From: Pseudomonas sp. WJP1
GTDB lineage: Bacteria > Pseudomonadota > Gammaproteobacteria > Pseudomonadales > Pseudomonadaceae
DNA: 64,000 nt
Assembly: GCF_028471945.1 (NCBI RefSeq)
Contig: NZ_CP110128.1
Location: forward strand, 2,902,501-2,966,500
Direction: 5' to 3'
Under the pieces are notes generated by a model. The model saw only the letters and a program-made list of their open reading frames with translations. It ran no database searches and had not been told where the DNA came from. This document shows positions 8,448-16,543 of this stretch, piece by piece; positions within the stretch are counted from its first letter, which is position 1, and every line of letters starts with the position of its first letter. Both the position numbers and the translations under genes were made by a program.

Positions 8448-9599
8448 TTAGTTGCTGATCGCCAACAGCATCCGTTGCAGCATGGCATCGCAGCCGTGCA
8501 GTTGTTCCAGGCTGACGAACTCATCGGGTTTATGGCCTTGCTCCATGCTGCCCGGGCCGCACACCACCGTCGGGATTCCCGCCGCATCGAACAGGCCGCC
8601 CTCGGTGCCGAACGCCACCGTGCCGAAATCCCGGGAGCCGGAAAATGCCGCGATCAACTCAGCGGCTTCGCTGCGTTCATCGGTGGCCAGGCCAGGGTAC
8701 GCCGACAACTCACTGAAGCGGATCTCGCTCTGTTCACTCACAGCACGCATGCGCGGCAACAGCTGCTGCTCGGCATAGGCCTGCAGTTCCTGCGCCACCA
8801 GTCGCGGGTTGTGTGAGGGCAAGGCGCGAACTTCGAAGTCGAAGCGGCAGTCGGCCGGGACGATGTTCAAGGCCTTGCCGCCGCCAATCACGCCGGTCTG
8901 CACCGTGGAGAACGGCGGGTCGAAACGCGCGTCATGGTGTTCGGAGGCCTTGAGCCGTAGGCCGATGCGCCCCAGCTCACCGATCAGTTCGGCAGCGTAT
9001 TCGATCGCATTGACCCCGAGCGGGGCGTAGGCCGAATGGCAGGCGTGGCCGTGGATGTCACAGCGCATCGCCAGCTTGCCCTTGTGGCCCAGCACCGGTT
9101 TGAGTTCGGTGGGTTCGCCAATGATGCACAGCATCGGTTTGACCGGGCGTTGTTCCAGGGCCTTGAGCAGGGAGCGCACGCCCAGGCAGCCGACTTCCTC
9201 GTCGTAGGACAGGGCAATATGCACCGGCAGGCGCAACGAGACCTGCACCAGCGCGGGCACCAGGGCGAGCACGCAGGCGATGTAGCCTTTCATGTCCGCC
9301 GTGCCGCGACCGTACAACTTGCCCTCGCGTTCGGTGAGCTGGAACGGCGCGACGGTCCACGGCTGGCCGTCGACGGGCACCACGTCGGTGTGCCCCGAGA
9401 GCACGATGCCAGGCCGGTCCGCCGGGCCGATCGTGGCGAACAGATTGGCCTTGCTGCGCTCCGGGTTGTAAACCAGCTGGCACGGCACATCGAAGCCTGC
9501 GAGGTAGTCGCGGACGAACTCGATCAGCTGCAGGTTGGATTCGCGGCTGGTGGTGTCGAACGCCACCAGGGTTTCGAGCAGGTTGCGGCTGGCGCTCAT
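8448..9599 (-). CDS. argE: M20 metallopeptidase, acetylornithine deacetylase-like
   Basis: A 383-residue zinc-dependent deacylase. Metal and catalytic residues are in place: H70 and D72 in SGHTDVVPV, D102 in GRGTADMKG, E134-E135 in SYDEEVGC, and the later GEPTE motif. This is the ArgE/DapE branch of M20, which hydrolyses N-acyl amino acids. Pseudomonas makes ornithine mainly through ArgJ, and this gene sits at the end of a catabolic operon, so the real substrate is likely an N-acylated or N-carbamoylated intermediate (inference). Its ATG overlaps the stop of the DUF1028 gene (ATGA), implying translational coupling. Confidence 0.82.
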   Translation of the reverse strand: MSASRNLLETLVAFDTTSRESNLQLIEFVRDYLAGFDVPCQLVYNPERSKANLFATIGPADRPGIVLSGHTDVVPVDGQPWTVAPFQLTEREGKLYGRGTADMKGYIACVLALVPALVQVSLRLPVHIALSYDEEVGCLGVRSLLKALEQRPVKPMLCIIGEPTELKPVLGHKGKLAMRCDIHGHACHSAYAPLGVNAIEYAAELIGELGRIGLRLKASEHHDARFDPPFSTVQTGVIGGGKALNIVPADCRFDFEVRALPSHNPRLVAQELQAYAEQQLLPRMRAVSEQSEIRFSELSAYPGLATDERSEAAELIAAFSGSRDFGTVAFGTEGGLFDAAGIPTVVCGPGSMEQGHKPDEFVSLEQLHGCDAMLQRMLLAISN

Positions 9600-10273
9600 C
9601 GATCGTCTCCGGCGACGCCGTAGCCCGGGGACCTGTCGGGCGCCAGGGCGCGGTCGATGTAGTCCTGGACTTGCGGGCGGTAGGCCTGCCAGAGCTTTTG
9701 CAGCTGGCCAATCGGGTCTTCATCGGCCCAGTCGACTCGCAGGTTGATGATTGGCCAGGTCAGTTCCCCAACCACCATCACCGCGGCCGAATGCACCGGC
9801 CCGGCTTCGCCACCGGCCGCCATGCCGCCTTGCATCGCCGCCAGCAAACGGTCAGCCAGTTGACCCTCGGCCTGTTCGAAGGCGCTGACCATGGCCTCGA
9901 TCACCCCGGGGGCTGCGAGCATATTGCCGGCCGCCACGCATTGCTCGCCGGACACGGCATTGTTCTGGCCCAGGGTTTGCGCACCGCTGAAGTGCGCAGT
10001 GCGGCCGAGGTGGTCGATGGCGGTGATCTGCCTGTACTGGCTGTAGCCGTTGCGGGTCAGCACCTTGTCCAGGGCCTCGGCAGGTGCCAGGCCTTGCTCC
10101 ATCAAGGCGAGGGTTTCCGGGCCAAGGGAGGGCAGGGTGATGTTTTGCGTGGACACCGCACCCACACCGGGCAACAGCCAGGGGCAGCGGGCGCCGACGG
10201 CGATGCTCGAGGAACTGATGGCGATGCCGAACTGACCGGTTTCGGGGCAGCGGGCGGCGATGGAAAAGGTCAT
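9596..10273 (-). CDS. DUF1028 family protein (predicted Ntn-hydrolase-like)
   Basis: A 225-residue protein beginning MTFSIAARCPETGQFGIAIS, the hallmark start of DUF1028 proteins, followed by SSSIAVGARCPWLLPGVGAV. The family resembles N-terminal-nucleophile hydrolases and its biochemical role is poorly established. The ATG at 10273 follows AGGAGCAGAACC; the frame extends further but without support. It lies 11 bases after the Rid-family gene and overlaps the next gene by four bases. A role in hydrolysing an amide produced by this pathway is plausible but unproven. Confidence 0.8.
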   Translation of the reverse strand: MTFSIAARCPETGQFGIAISSSSIAVGARCPWLLPGVGAVSTQNITLPSLGPETLALMEQGLAPAEALDKVLTRNGYSQYRQITAIDHLGRTAHFSGAQTLGQNNAVSGEQCVAAGNMLAAPGVIEAMVSAFEQAEGQLADRLLAAMQGGMAAGGEAGPVHSAAVMVVGELTWPIINLRVDWADEDPIGQLQKLWQAYRPQVQDYIDRALAPDRSPGYGVAGDDR

Positions 10274-10284
10274 GGTTCTGCTCC

Positions 10285-10701
10285 TTATTCCGGGATCACC
10301 GCAATCACGTCGATCTCCATCAGCCACTGCGGCTGACCCAATGCCGTCACCACCAGCCCGGTGGAAATCGGGAACACGCCTTTGAGCCACTTGCCCACTT
10401 CCTGATACACCGGTTCACGATAGCGCGGGTCGATCAGATAGGTGGTGGTCTTGACGATGTGGCTCAGGTCGCTGCCGGCTTCTTCCAGCAGTTGCTTGAC
10501 GTTGCGCATGGCCTGCTCGGTTTGTGCTCGCGGATCGCCGAGGCCAACCAGGTTGCCTTCGAAATCGGTGCCGACCTGGCCGCGCACATAAACGGTGTTG
10601 CCGGCGCGAACGGCCTGGCACAGGTCGTTGTCCAGGCTCTGGTTCGGGTAGGTTTCCTTGGTGTTGAACATGCGGATGCGGGTATGGGTTGGCGTAGTCA
10701 T
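10285..10701 (-). CDS. Rid-family (YjgF/YER057c/UK114) protein
   Basis: A 138-residue member of the RidA superfamily, which forms trimers and hydrolyses reactive enamine or imine intermediates. The VYVRGQVG, DLSHIVKTTTYL and WLMEIDVIAVIP stretches fit the fold. The arginine that canonical RidA uses for deaminase activity normally falls in a P-x-R-[ST] context; here the matching segment reads FPISTGLVV, so the arginine seems absent and this is more likely one of the Rid subfamilies without classical activity. Located between a flavin monooxygenase and DUF1028 gene in one operon, it may process an unstable oxidation product. Confidence 0.82.
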   Translation of the reverse strand: MTTPTHTRIRMFNTKETYPNQSLDNDLCQAVRAGNTVYVRGQVGTDFEGNLVGLGDPRAQTEQAMRNVKQLLEEAGSDLSHIVKTTTYLIDPRYREPVYQEVGKWLKGVFPISTGLVVTALGQPQWLMEIDVIAVIPE

Positions 10702-10752
10702 TTGAAACTCCTTAAACAGGGTGGACGGCGCGGTTCGCGCGCCGTGCGGATA

Positions 10753-12063
10753 TCAAGCGCTGACGGTGGTCTTGTGAGCGGCCGGGGCGATTTCAGTCTC
10801 GCGCTGGGCGGCATCGCGGTATTCGAGGTAGGTGCGCTGGATGGCGATGTGATCGGCCACGTACTTGGCGTCATGCCACACGCCCCAGATGAACGACGAG
10901 CCACGGCGGGACTGCCACGGCAGGCCGAGGAAATACACACCAGCTTCGCTGGACACGCCGCGCTGATGCTGCGGCTTGCCGTTGTCGTCGAAGGCGTCGA
11001 CCTTCAGCCAGCTGTAGTCCACGGCAAAGCCGGTGGCCCAAATGATCGACGTCACGCCGGCCTTGACCAGGTCGAGCTCGAGGATCGGTTGGGTGACGCA
11101 GTCCGGCTCCGGGAAGGTGTGGCGCGCTTCGGGCTCTTCCGGCAGGTCCAGGCCGTTGCGTTCGATGTAGGCATCGGCGGCATCGAGCAAAGCCAGGTAG
11201 TTTTCATCGCCCCGCGCCAGGTTCTCCGCCAGGTTCGGCTGGAAGGTCGCCACGCTGCCATTGAACGATTGGGTCAGGCCCACCAGCACCATGCCGGCAT
11301 GGGCCAGGCCACGGAAATCCACCGTGCGGCCACCTTGGGCGCCACTGACGGCGATGGTCACGTGTTCGCGGCCGGGTTTCATGGCGGCCTGGTCCCACTC
11401 GCCTAGCACACCCAGCCACCAGCAGAAATCACGGTTGCGATAGGCGCGGGGCGGACGATCGTGGGCACCCACCGACAGGTAGACTTGCTTGCCGGAGCGC
11501 TGCAGTTCATCGGCGATCTGCACGCCCGACGAACCTGCACCCACCACCAGCACGGCGCCCTCGGGCAATTGCCCGGGATTGCGGTAGTCGGCGGAGTGGA
11601 TCTGCAGCAATTGTGTATCTTGCGGTGCGATCGGCGGGATCACCGGACGCTGGAAGGGGCCGGTGGCAGCCACTACGCGGCTGGCCTCGATCACGCCTTG
11701 GGAAGTCTCGATGGTGAAGCCCGGGCGACCGACATTACGTTCGACTTTCTTCACTTCCACGCCGGTGCGGATCGGTGCCTTGAACTTGCGGGCATAGGCT
11801 TCGAAGTAATCGGCCACACGTTCCTTGGGGGCAAAACCGTCGGGGCTGATATCGTCGAATTCCAGGCCCGGAAAACGGTCGTGCCAGGCCGGACCATTGG
11901 CCACCAGCGAATCCCAGCGGCCGGTGCGCCACCGCTCGGCAATACGGTTGCGCTCCAGCACCAGGTGCGGCACGCCAAGCTTGCTCAGGTGTTCACTCAT
12001 GGCTACGCCGGCCTGGCCGGCGCCGACAATCAAGGTATCTATTATTGTTTTTTCAATGGTCAT
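10753..12063 (-). CDS. FAD/NAD(P)H-dependent flavin monooxygenase
   Basis: A 436-residue two-dinucleotide-fold flavoprotein. The FAD motif GAGQAG occupies residues 14-19 and the NAD(P)H motif VVGAGSSG is near residues 167-174, with WATGF near residue 350 as the linker motif of this class. Size and layout match the YUCCA/CzcO branch of class B flavin monooxygenases, which oxygenate amines, ketones or acids using NADPH and O2. It is the first gene of the minus-strand operon followed by Rid, DUF1028 and ArgE-like genes, so it likely carries out the initial oxidation. The upstream 362 bases contain its promoter region, divergent from the gene at 12426. Confidence 0.82.
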   Translation of the reverse strand: MTIEKTIIDTLIVGAGQAGVAMSEHLSKLGVPHLVLERNRIAERWRTGRWDSLVANGPAWHDRFPGLEFDDISPDGFAPKERVADYFEAYARKFKAPIRTGVEVKKVERNVGRPGFTIETSQGVIEASRVVAATGPFQRPVIPPIAPQDTQLLQIHSADYRNPGQLPEGAVLVVGAGSSGVQIADELQRSGKQVYLSVGAHDRPPRAYRNRDFCWWLGVLGEWDQAAMKPGREHVTIAVSGAQGGRTVDFRGLAHAGMVLVGLTQSFNGSVATFQPNLAENLARGDENYLALLDAADAYIERNGLDLPEEPEARHTFPEPDCVTQPILELDLVKAGVTSIIWATGFAVDYSWLKVDAFDDNGKPQHQRGVSSEAGVYFLGLPWQSRRGSSFIWGVWHDAKYVADHIAIQRTYLEYRDAAQRETEIAPAAHKTTVSA

Positions 12064-12425
12064 CTCTTTGCCCTTCGAAGTTGGATAAAGGTCTGTGTCG
12101 ACCTGCCATTTCTTGGGCTCAAGACTAGGGATCAGCCTGATATCGGTAAAATATTATTAAGCTGGCATTTGAGCATAAATAACTGATGCAGAGCCTTTGG
12201 GGCACCGCGTTGGCGGGGGGGCGGGATTGAACGTTCGTCGGCCGGAACGCTGTAAACACTGCAATATCCTGCCCGTTCCATCACGGCTGCTAAGCTTCGA
12301 CCTTGCCACGTCCTGGCCTGCCTATGGCCGGTGTCACGCGTGGCCAGGGAGTAGGACTCCCGTACCCACATCCCCCTTCACTGGAAGGGGCAAACGATTG
12401 TCGGCAACCTGCACGGAGGCAGGCA
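12064..12425. other. Intergenic region, divergent promoters
   Basis: No gene is seen. The part next to the monooxygenase (12120-12190) is noticeably AT-rich and probably holds that operon's promoter; the right half is GC-rich and ends in a good ribosome-binding site (GGAGG) for the gene at 12426. Confidence 0.4.
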
Positions 12426-13229
12426 ATGGTGATCAAAAATACAGGTCCTGCAAGTGCCGAGGGTACTGCCGTGCCGCTCGATCCTGATGAGATGGAGCAG
12501 GTGCTGGCGTTGCTGCTGGCCAGTCCGTTGTTCGCCAGGTCCAGGCGCATGGGCAGCCTGCTGCGTTTTCTGGTCGAGCACGATCTGCAATCGGCCAATG
12601 TCCCCCTGACCGAACACGCCATCGGCATCGCCGTGTTTCGTCGCGATCCGGCGGTGTATTGCACCGGTGACGATCCGGTGGTGCGGGTGCAGGTGGGGCG
12701 GCTGCGTCGCAAACTCGCCAGCCATTACGCCACGGTGGGGCAGCAGGAGCCTGTGCGGCTGAGCATTCCACCCGGTTGTTATCGCCTGGCCTATCAGCGG
12801 CTGCGGCCCAACTCAGTGACCGCGCACCATCCTGTGTTGCAGATCCAGCCCTTTACCTGCATTACCCGTGAGGGCGATGACTTTACCCGTGGCTTGTGCG
12901 AGGAGCTCAGTTGTCGCCTGTTCGAGTCGTTCGAGCAGGCACAGACCGGTGGCAACCACGTGTTGATAAGGATGCCGCGCAGCCCTGTGAAAACTGCGGA
13001 TGCGCGGCGTGGCGGTCGTTACTGTTATTGCCTGGAGGGCAGCGTGCGGGTCGAACCGGCGCGGGTCCGGGCGTCGCTGCGGTTGGTGGATGTGGCGCAG
13101 GGGCGGATTCGCTGGTCGGCGCAGTTCGATCGCAACCAACCCTATGGCATCGCTACCCAGGAGGACCTGGCAGCCTCTATCTGTCTGTCGTTGACGGGCT
13201 ATTTTGCACGAGGCACGTTCGACGAATAG
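12426..13229 (+). CDS. Winged-helix (OmpR/CadC-like) domain protein with TolB-like C-terminus
   Basis: A 267-residue protein; ATG at 12426 with GGAGG six bases upstream. About residues 15-115 resemble the DNA-binding-like domain found at the start of bacterial TPR/adenylate-cyclase-like proteins: LLRFLVEHDL, LTEHAIGIAVFRRD and DDPVVRVQVGRLRRKLASHY are the recognisable pieces. Residues 120-265 look like the TolB/FlgO-type alpha-beta domain that usually follows (GLCEELSCRLF, YCLEGSVR, ASLRLVDVAQGRIRWSAQFD). There is no transmembrane segment or TPR tail, so it is a short form. It precedes the unknown pair and the type VI remnant; a regulatory role is inference. A GC-rich hairpin follows the stop. 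Confidence 0.65.
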   Translation: MVIKNTGPASAEGTAVPLDPDEMEQVLALLLASPLFARSRRMGSLLRFLVEHDLQSANVPLTEHAIGIAVFRRDPAVYCTGDDPVVRVQVGRLRRKLASHYATVGQQEPVRLSIPPGCYRLAYQRLRPNSVTAHHPVLQIQPFTCITREGDDFTRGLCEELSCRLFESFEQAQTGGNHVLIRMPRSPVKTADARRGGRYCYCLEGSVRVEPARVRASLRLVDVAQGRIRWSAQFDRNQPYGIATQEDLAASICLSLTGYFARGTFDE

Positions 13230-13230
13230 A

Positions 13231-13254
13231 CGGGGCAACCGCGAGGTTGCCCCG
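13231..13254. terminator. Hairpin between convergent genes
   Basis: Perfect 10-bp stem CGGGGCAACC / GGTTGCCCCG with a GCGA loop in the 36-base gap between the convergent genes at 12426-13229 and 13266-14006. No T-run follows on either strand, so termination function is uncertain. Confidence 0.5.
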
Positions 13255-13265
13255 GTGTGCGCCCG

Positions 13266-14006
13266 TCAAACGGTTTTCCATTGACCGCCTTCGTAAAGGC
13301 GACCTGCGGTGTTATCGAACGTCAGGTCGATTTCGATCGCCTTGGAGCGTGAGGAACTGAACATGGTACTGGTCTGCACATCCTGTTCGAACCACACGAG
13401 GATGGTTTCCACGGGGGTCAGTACGGTGTTTCCGGTGACCACCTGATTGACGGCCACGTAGATCGGCGTGCTGACCTGGTTGCCATCGATGCCGGTGGAC
13501 AACTGGTTGATCCCAGGATGGATCGGGGCGAAGTTGTTGACGAAGGTCACGGACACCTCAGGGCCGCCCGTTACTGCGGGGCTCAGCAGGCCGTGCTCAT
13601 CGAGTGTCGAGGTTTGCCCCAGACCGATATTGACGATATTGGTCGAGACTTTGACTTGCACGTTTTCCTTGAACACGTTGGAGGCGAACAGCTGATACAG
13701 CGGCGTCCAGCTGAATTCGTTGTTGCTGAGGTAAGCACTGTAGGACTGCCAGACCACGTTGTAGTCGGCCGTACCGACTTTCTTGGCAAAGCACAGCTTG
13801 TAGCCGGACTTCTTCAGCAGGGTCAGGTCGCCGGGGGCAATTTCAATGGTGACGGTTTTCTGCGAAGCCGCTAGGACGGACCTGAAGACCCGACCGTAAT
13901 CGGTGGACTTCAGCGCGGTGGTAGCACCCATGATCGACTTGACGGCTTCTTGCACATCGTTCTGAAGCTGCTGGCTTTGTTGGCTGACAGCGATTGATTT
14001 GCTCAT
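13266..14006 (-). CDS. Unrecognised protein, beta-rich, no signal peptide
   Basis: A 246-residue protein that I cannot place in a family. The first 45 residues are helix-like and glutamine/serine-rich; the rest alternates short hydrophobic strands with polar turns (VTIEIAPGDL, VQVKVSTNIVNIGLG, EVSVTFVNNFAPI, IYVAVNQVV, AIEIDLTFDNTAG), suggesting a beta-sandwich. No signal peptide or membrane span is present. The start codon follows GAGGGAAACC. It is followed downstream on the other strand by the wHTH gene and preceded by a 78-residue gene on the same strand. Position beside type VI genes raises the possibility of a structural or effector-like protein; there is no direct evidence. Confidence 0.6.
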   Translation of the reverse strand: MSKSIAVSQQSQQLQNDVQEAVKSIMGATTALKSTDYGRVFRSVLAASQKTVTIEIAPGDLTLLKKSGYKLCFAKKVGTADYNVVWQSYSAYLSNNEFSWTPLYQLFASNVFKENVQVKVSTNIVNIGLGQTSTLDEHGLLSPAVTGGPEVSVTFVNNFAPIHPGINQLSTGIDGNQVSTPIYVAVNQVVTGNTVLTPVETILVWFEQDVQTSTMFSSSRSKAIEIDLTFDNTAGRLYEGGQWKTV

Positions 14007-14197
14007 GGTTTCCCTCTTCCTTGGTGGTGTGTTGGGCAGTCAATGGGCCTCGAGCGGTGAAGCCGGTCGGTCCATTGCGGGGTTCAATCTAGGCGCAAGG
14101 GGCAGGGTGCCCAAGTGTCTTGGCGTTACAGGCGGGTATCGGGGTTGTATCAGCGGCGCTCGCGGTGGAGCGGCCAACAGGCCGCCCCATCGTGGTT

Positions 14198-14434
14198 TCA
14201 GGCAGCCCGGGCGTCGGCCCAGACAAAGTTCCAGCTGGTGCGCTTGCCATGGGCAATCTCGATCAGCTTGTTCTCATACACCGTGTGATTCACCAAGCCA
14301 GTGTAGGTCAAGGTTCGGGCGGCGTTGTTCCCGCTGACCTCGCCCGGTACGCCGCCCGACTCGATCATGGCCTTTTTCATCTCGGCTTCCGATGGCGCGC
14401 TGCTCTGGTTTTTTTCCACTTTGACGAAACTCAT
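14198..14434 (-). CDS. Small unrecognised protein
   Basis: A 78-residue protein starting MSFVKVEKNQSSAPSEAEMK, with a good GAGGTG ribosome-binding site six bases before the ATG at 14434. Composition is soluble, without signal peptide or membrane segment; no family recognised. It is 191 bases upstream of the 246-residue unknown gene on the same strand and may share its transcript. Roughly 190 bases between them show no further gene. Confidence 0.5.
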   Translation of the reverse strand: MSFVKVEKNQSSAPSEAEMKKAMIESGGVPGEVSGNNAARTLTYTGLVNHTVYENKLIEIAHGKRTSWNFVWADARAA

Positions 14435-14892
14435 GATTTCACCTCTTCCGTGATGGGATCGGCGCTGAACCGGGACCTGAGGTCCCTGCAGGATGCCGAA
14501 GGCCCTACTTTATTGAGCTGTCGAGCGGTGCAGAAGTGACAACAGCGGCGCCGAGGTAACAAGCAGGAAACAGGGTATTCGGGGCGATGTATCCGAGACG
14601 TGTCGTTACTTCGACTTTCTTTTACCAACGTTCTGATGATTGGTTTGTAGGCTTTTTTCCGCATTCAGGTGCGAAATTTCCTAAAGTGCATTGGAGAGGT
14701 GAAAAGTGAGAAGTAGGATACTTCATTAGTGTTGTAGGATCTCTAAATAAGTCGTGTTGGTAGATTTAAATTGAAATGGAATTTCCAAACTGCCTCGACA
14801 TCTTTCTTGTTTGATTGTCTAGGCTTGTTGAACGCAGTCCTTGCAAGTTTATTGTCAAGGCAGTGGTTATCACGAAAAAACGGGAGGGGGTT
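14435..14892. other. Intergenic region before the type VI remnant
   Basis: About 460 bases with no credible gene. The stretch 14690-14880 is distinctly AT-rich relative to the flanking genes and probably contains the promoter for the tssB transcript. A strong GGGAGGGGG ribosome-binding site ends the region. Confidence 0.4.
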
Positions 14893-15396
14893 ATGGCTTC
14901 AAGCAGTTTCCAGAATGAAGTGCCAAAGGCGCGGGTAAATATAAAACTCGACCTGCACACCGGCGGTGCGCAGAAGAAGGTCGAATTACCGCTGAAGCTG
15001 ATGGTCATGGGCGACTACAGCAACGGCAAGGAGCAGCGTCCGTTATCGGCCCGAAGCAAGGTTTCGATCAACAAAAACAACCTCGACAGCGTATTGGCAG
15101 AGTTTTCTCCGGTGTTGGAAATGGCCGTGGAAAATACCCTGGTCAACGACGCTGGCGACGCCCCGGTCGAGCTGAGTTTCCAGCGTATGAAGGACTTCGA
15201 GCCGGAGCAGGTGGCGCGGCAAATTCCGCACCTGCGTGCTCTGCTGGCCATGCGCAACCTGTTGCGCGATCTCAAGTCGAACTTGCTGGACAACGCTACC
15301 TTTCGTCATGATCTGGAACGCATCCTCAAGGATGATGCGCTAAGTGACGAGCTGCGCGCCGAGTTGGCCGCTTTGGTGCCGCAAGAAAATCGTTAA
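14893..15396 (+). CDS. tssB: Type VI secretion sheath small subunit TssB/VipA
   Basis: A 167-residue protein of normal TssB length. ARVNIKLDLHTGGAQKKVELP and LMVMGDYS match the family N-terminus, and FEPEQVARQIPHLRALLAMRNLLRDLKSNL is the characteristic helical segment (given here as landmarks near residues 95-125). TssB and TssC normally copolymerise into the contractile sheath around the Hcp tube. The frame is open 26 codons further upstream, but GGGAGGGGG directly precedes the ATG at 14893. Immediately downstream lies a tssC gene that is not intact, so this TssB has no complete partner in the window. Confidence 0.88.
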   Translation: MASSSFQNEVPKARVNIKLDLHTGGAQKKVELPLKLMVMGDYSNGKEQRPLSARSKVSINKNNLDSVLAEFSPVLEMAVENTLVNDAGDAPVELSFQRMKDFEPEQVARQIPHLRALLAMRNLLRDLKSNLLDNATFRHDLERILKDDALSDELRAELAALVPQENR

Positions 15397-15430
15397 TCCA
15401 CTTCGGTTCGTTTAAAGGGAAGTTACCTGA

Positions 15431-16075
15431 ATGTCCATCGAAAGTTCTAACGTGCAATCGCGCGGCGCTACTGTGTTGTCCGAAGAAAAAGGCGTATATG
15501 GCGCGCTGTTTGGCAAGATCAATCTCAGTCCGATCAAAACCCTGAGTAGTATCGAAGTATTTCAAAATACCGAGGCACTCTCCGAAGTGTCCGCCGATGA
15601 GCGAGTAACGGCGGCAGTCAGTGTGTTCCTTAAACTGCTCAAACAATCTTCACAGAAATTCGAACGCCTGGATAAAGTCCTGCTCGATGAACACATCGCA
15701 GCCCTGGATGCGCAAATCAGCCGGCAACTCGATGCCGTGATGCACCACCCCGATTTCCAGCGTGTCGAGTCAACCTGGCGCGGGGTCAAGTCGCTGAACT
15801 ACGATAGCTTGCTCAGCCATGACGAGCAGGTGCTGAGTGCCGACTTGTTGGACAAACGAGCCCTGGTGGTCAAGCCCGACGAGGGCATGCAACTGAACAT
15901 CCCCCTGGACAAGCAGGCACGCTACGTCGCGGTGGTCGCATTGTTCCGTGAGACCGATAGCCGAGCCGACACCTGGCGCCTGACCCTGGCACGGGAGGAC
16001 CTTGACCCGGACCGGGTGCGGGTGATCGAACTGGGGGGCAACCGCCTGACCCTGCGCCCGCTGGCCAAGGAGTGA
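15431..16075 (+). CDS. Chimeric TssC N-terminus / TssJ C-terminus fusion
   Basis: A 214-residue open frame made of pieces of two type VI genes. Residues 1 to about 120 are the start of the sheath large subunit TssC (LDEHIAALDAQISRQLDAVM, then HPDFQRVESTWRGVKSL), whose full length is near 490. From about residue 122 the sequence continues as the C-terminal half of the outer-membrane lipoprotein TssJ (YDSLLSHDEQVLSADLL, then IPLDKQARYVAVVALFRE and TWRLTL). The lipoprotein signal and cysteine of TssJ are gone, as are the TssC sheath domains. The join, near 15790-15800, is in frame. An internal deletion between tssC and tssJ is the simplest explanation. The product is unlikely to serve as sheath or lipoprotein. 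Confidence 0.78.
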   Translation: MSIESSNVQSRGATVLSEEKGVYGALFGKINLSPIKTLSSIEVFQNTEALSEVSADERVTAAVSVFLKLLKQSSQKFERLDKVLLDEHIAALDAQISRQLDAVMHHPDFQRVESTWRGVKSLNYDSLLSHDEQVLSADLLDKRALVVKPDEGMQLNIPLDKQARYVAVVALFRETDSRADTWRLTLAREDLDPDRVRVIELGGNRLTLRPLAKE

Positions 16076-16078
16076 CGG

Positions 16079-16528
16079 ATGAGCGATCTCAATCCTTCGT
16101 TGTACGAGACACTCCTGCAGAATTTCGACGGCGAGCTGGATCTGCACCAGGTCGCTGAAGAGGACCAGTGCACGCTGTCGGTGCTGGACAACCTGCGGCG
16201 CATCCTCAACAGCCGGGCCGGCGCGCTCGATCATCTGCCCGATTATGGCCTGCCGGACATGGGCCAGATCCTCCAGGGCCTGCCCGGGTCGGCGCATGGA
16301 CTGATGCGCGCCATGGCCGACACCCTGGCCAGGTACGAGCCGCGCGTGGCCACGATTGGCATCGAGCTGTTGCCCCAGACCCGACCGGGTCACCTGGAGT
16401 ACAGCCTCGAAGTGCAACTCAGAGGGGGCCGTCGAGTGACCTTCGGCACCACACTCACGCCAGGGGGCCAGGTCCTGGTGCGGCACTTGAAGCGCCAACA
16501 CTGTCTATCGAAGTCAGGAATTGTTTAA
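16079..16528 (+). CDS. tssE: Type VI secretion baseplate protein TssE (gp25-like)
   Basis: A 149-residue protein of usual TssE size. Family features include the N-terminal LYETLLQNF, VLDNLRRILNSRAGALDHLPDYGLPDM (landmarks near residues 38-64), where the R-x-G-x(n)-D-Y-G-L-P motif of gp25-like baseplate subunits is evident, and the RVATIGIELLP strand. TssE is a wedge component of the cytoplasmic baseplate. The gene starts three bases after the chimera stop with AAGGAG overlapping it, so the two are translationally coupled. Other baseplate genes (tssF, tssG, tssK) are absent from the window. Confidence 0.85.
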   Translation: MSDLNPSLYETLLQNFDGELDLHQVAEEDQCTLSVLDNLRRILNSRAGALDHLPDYGLPDMGQILQGLPGSAHGLMRAMADTLARYEPRVATIGIELLPQTRPGHLEYSLEVQLRGGRRVTFGTTLTPGGQVLVRHLKRQHCLSKSGIV

Positions 16529-16543
16529 ACAAAGGGATGCGTA

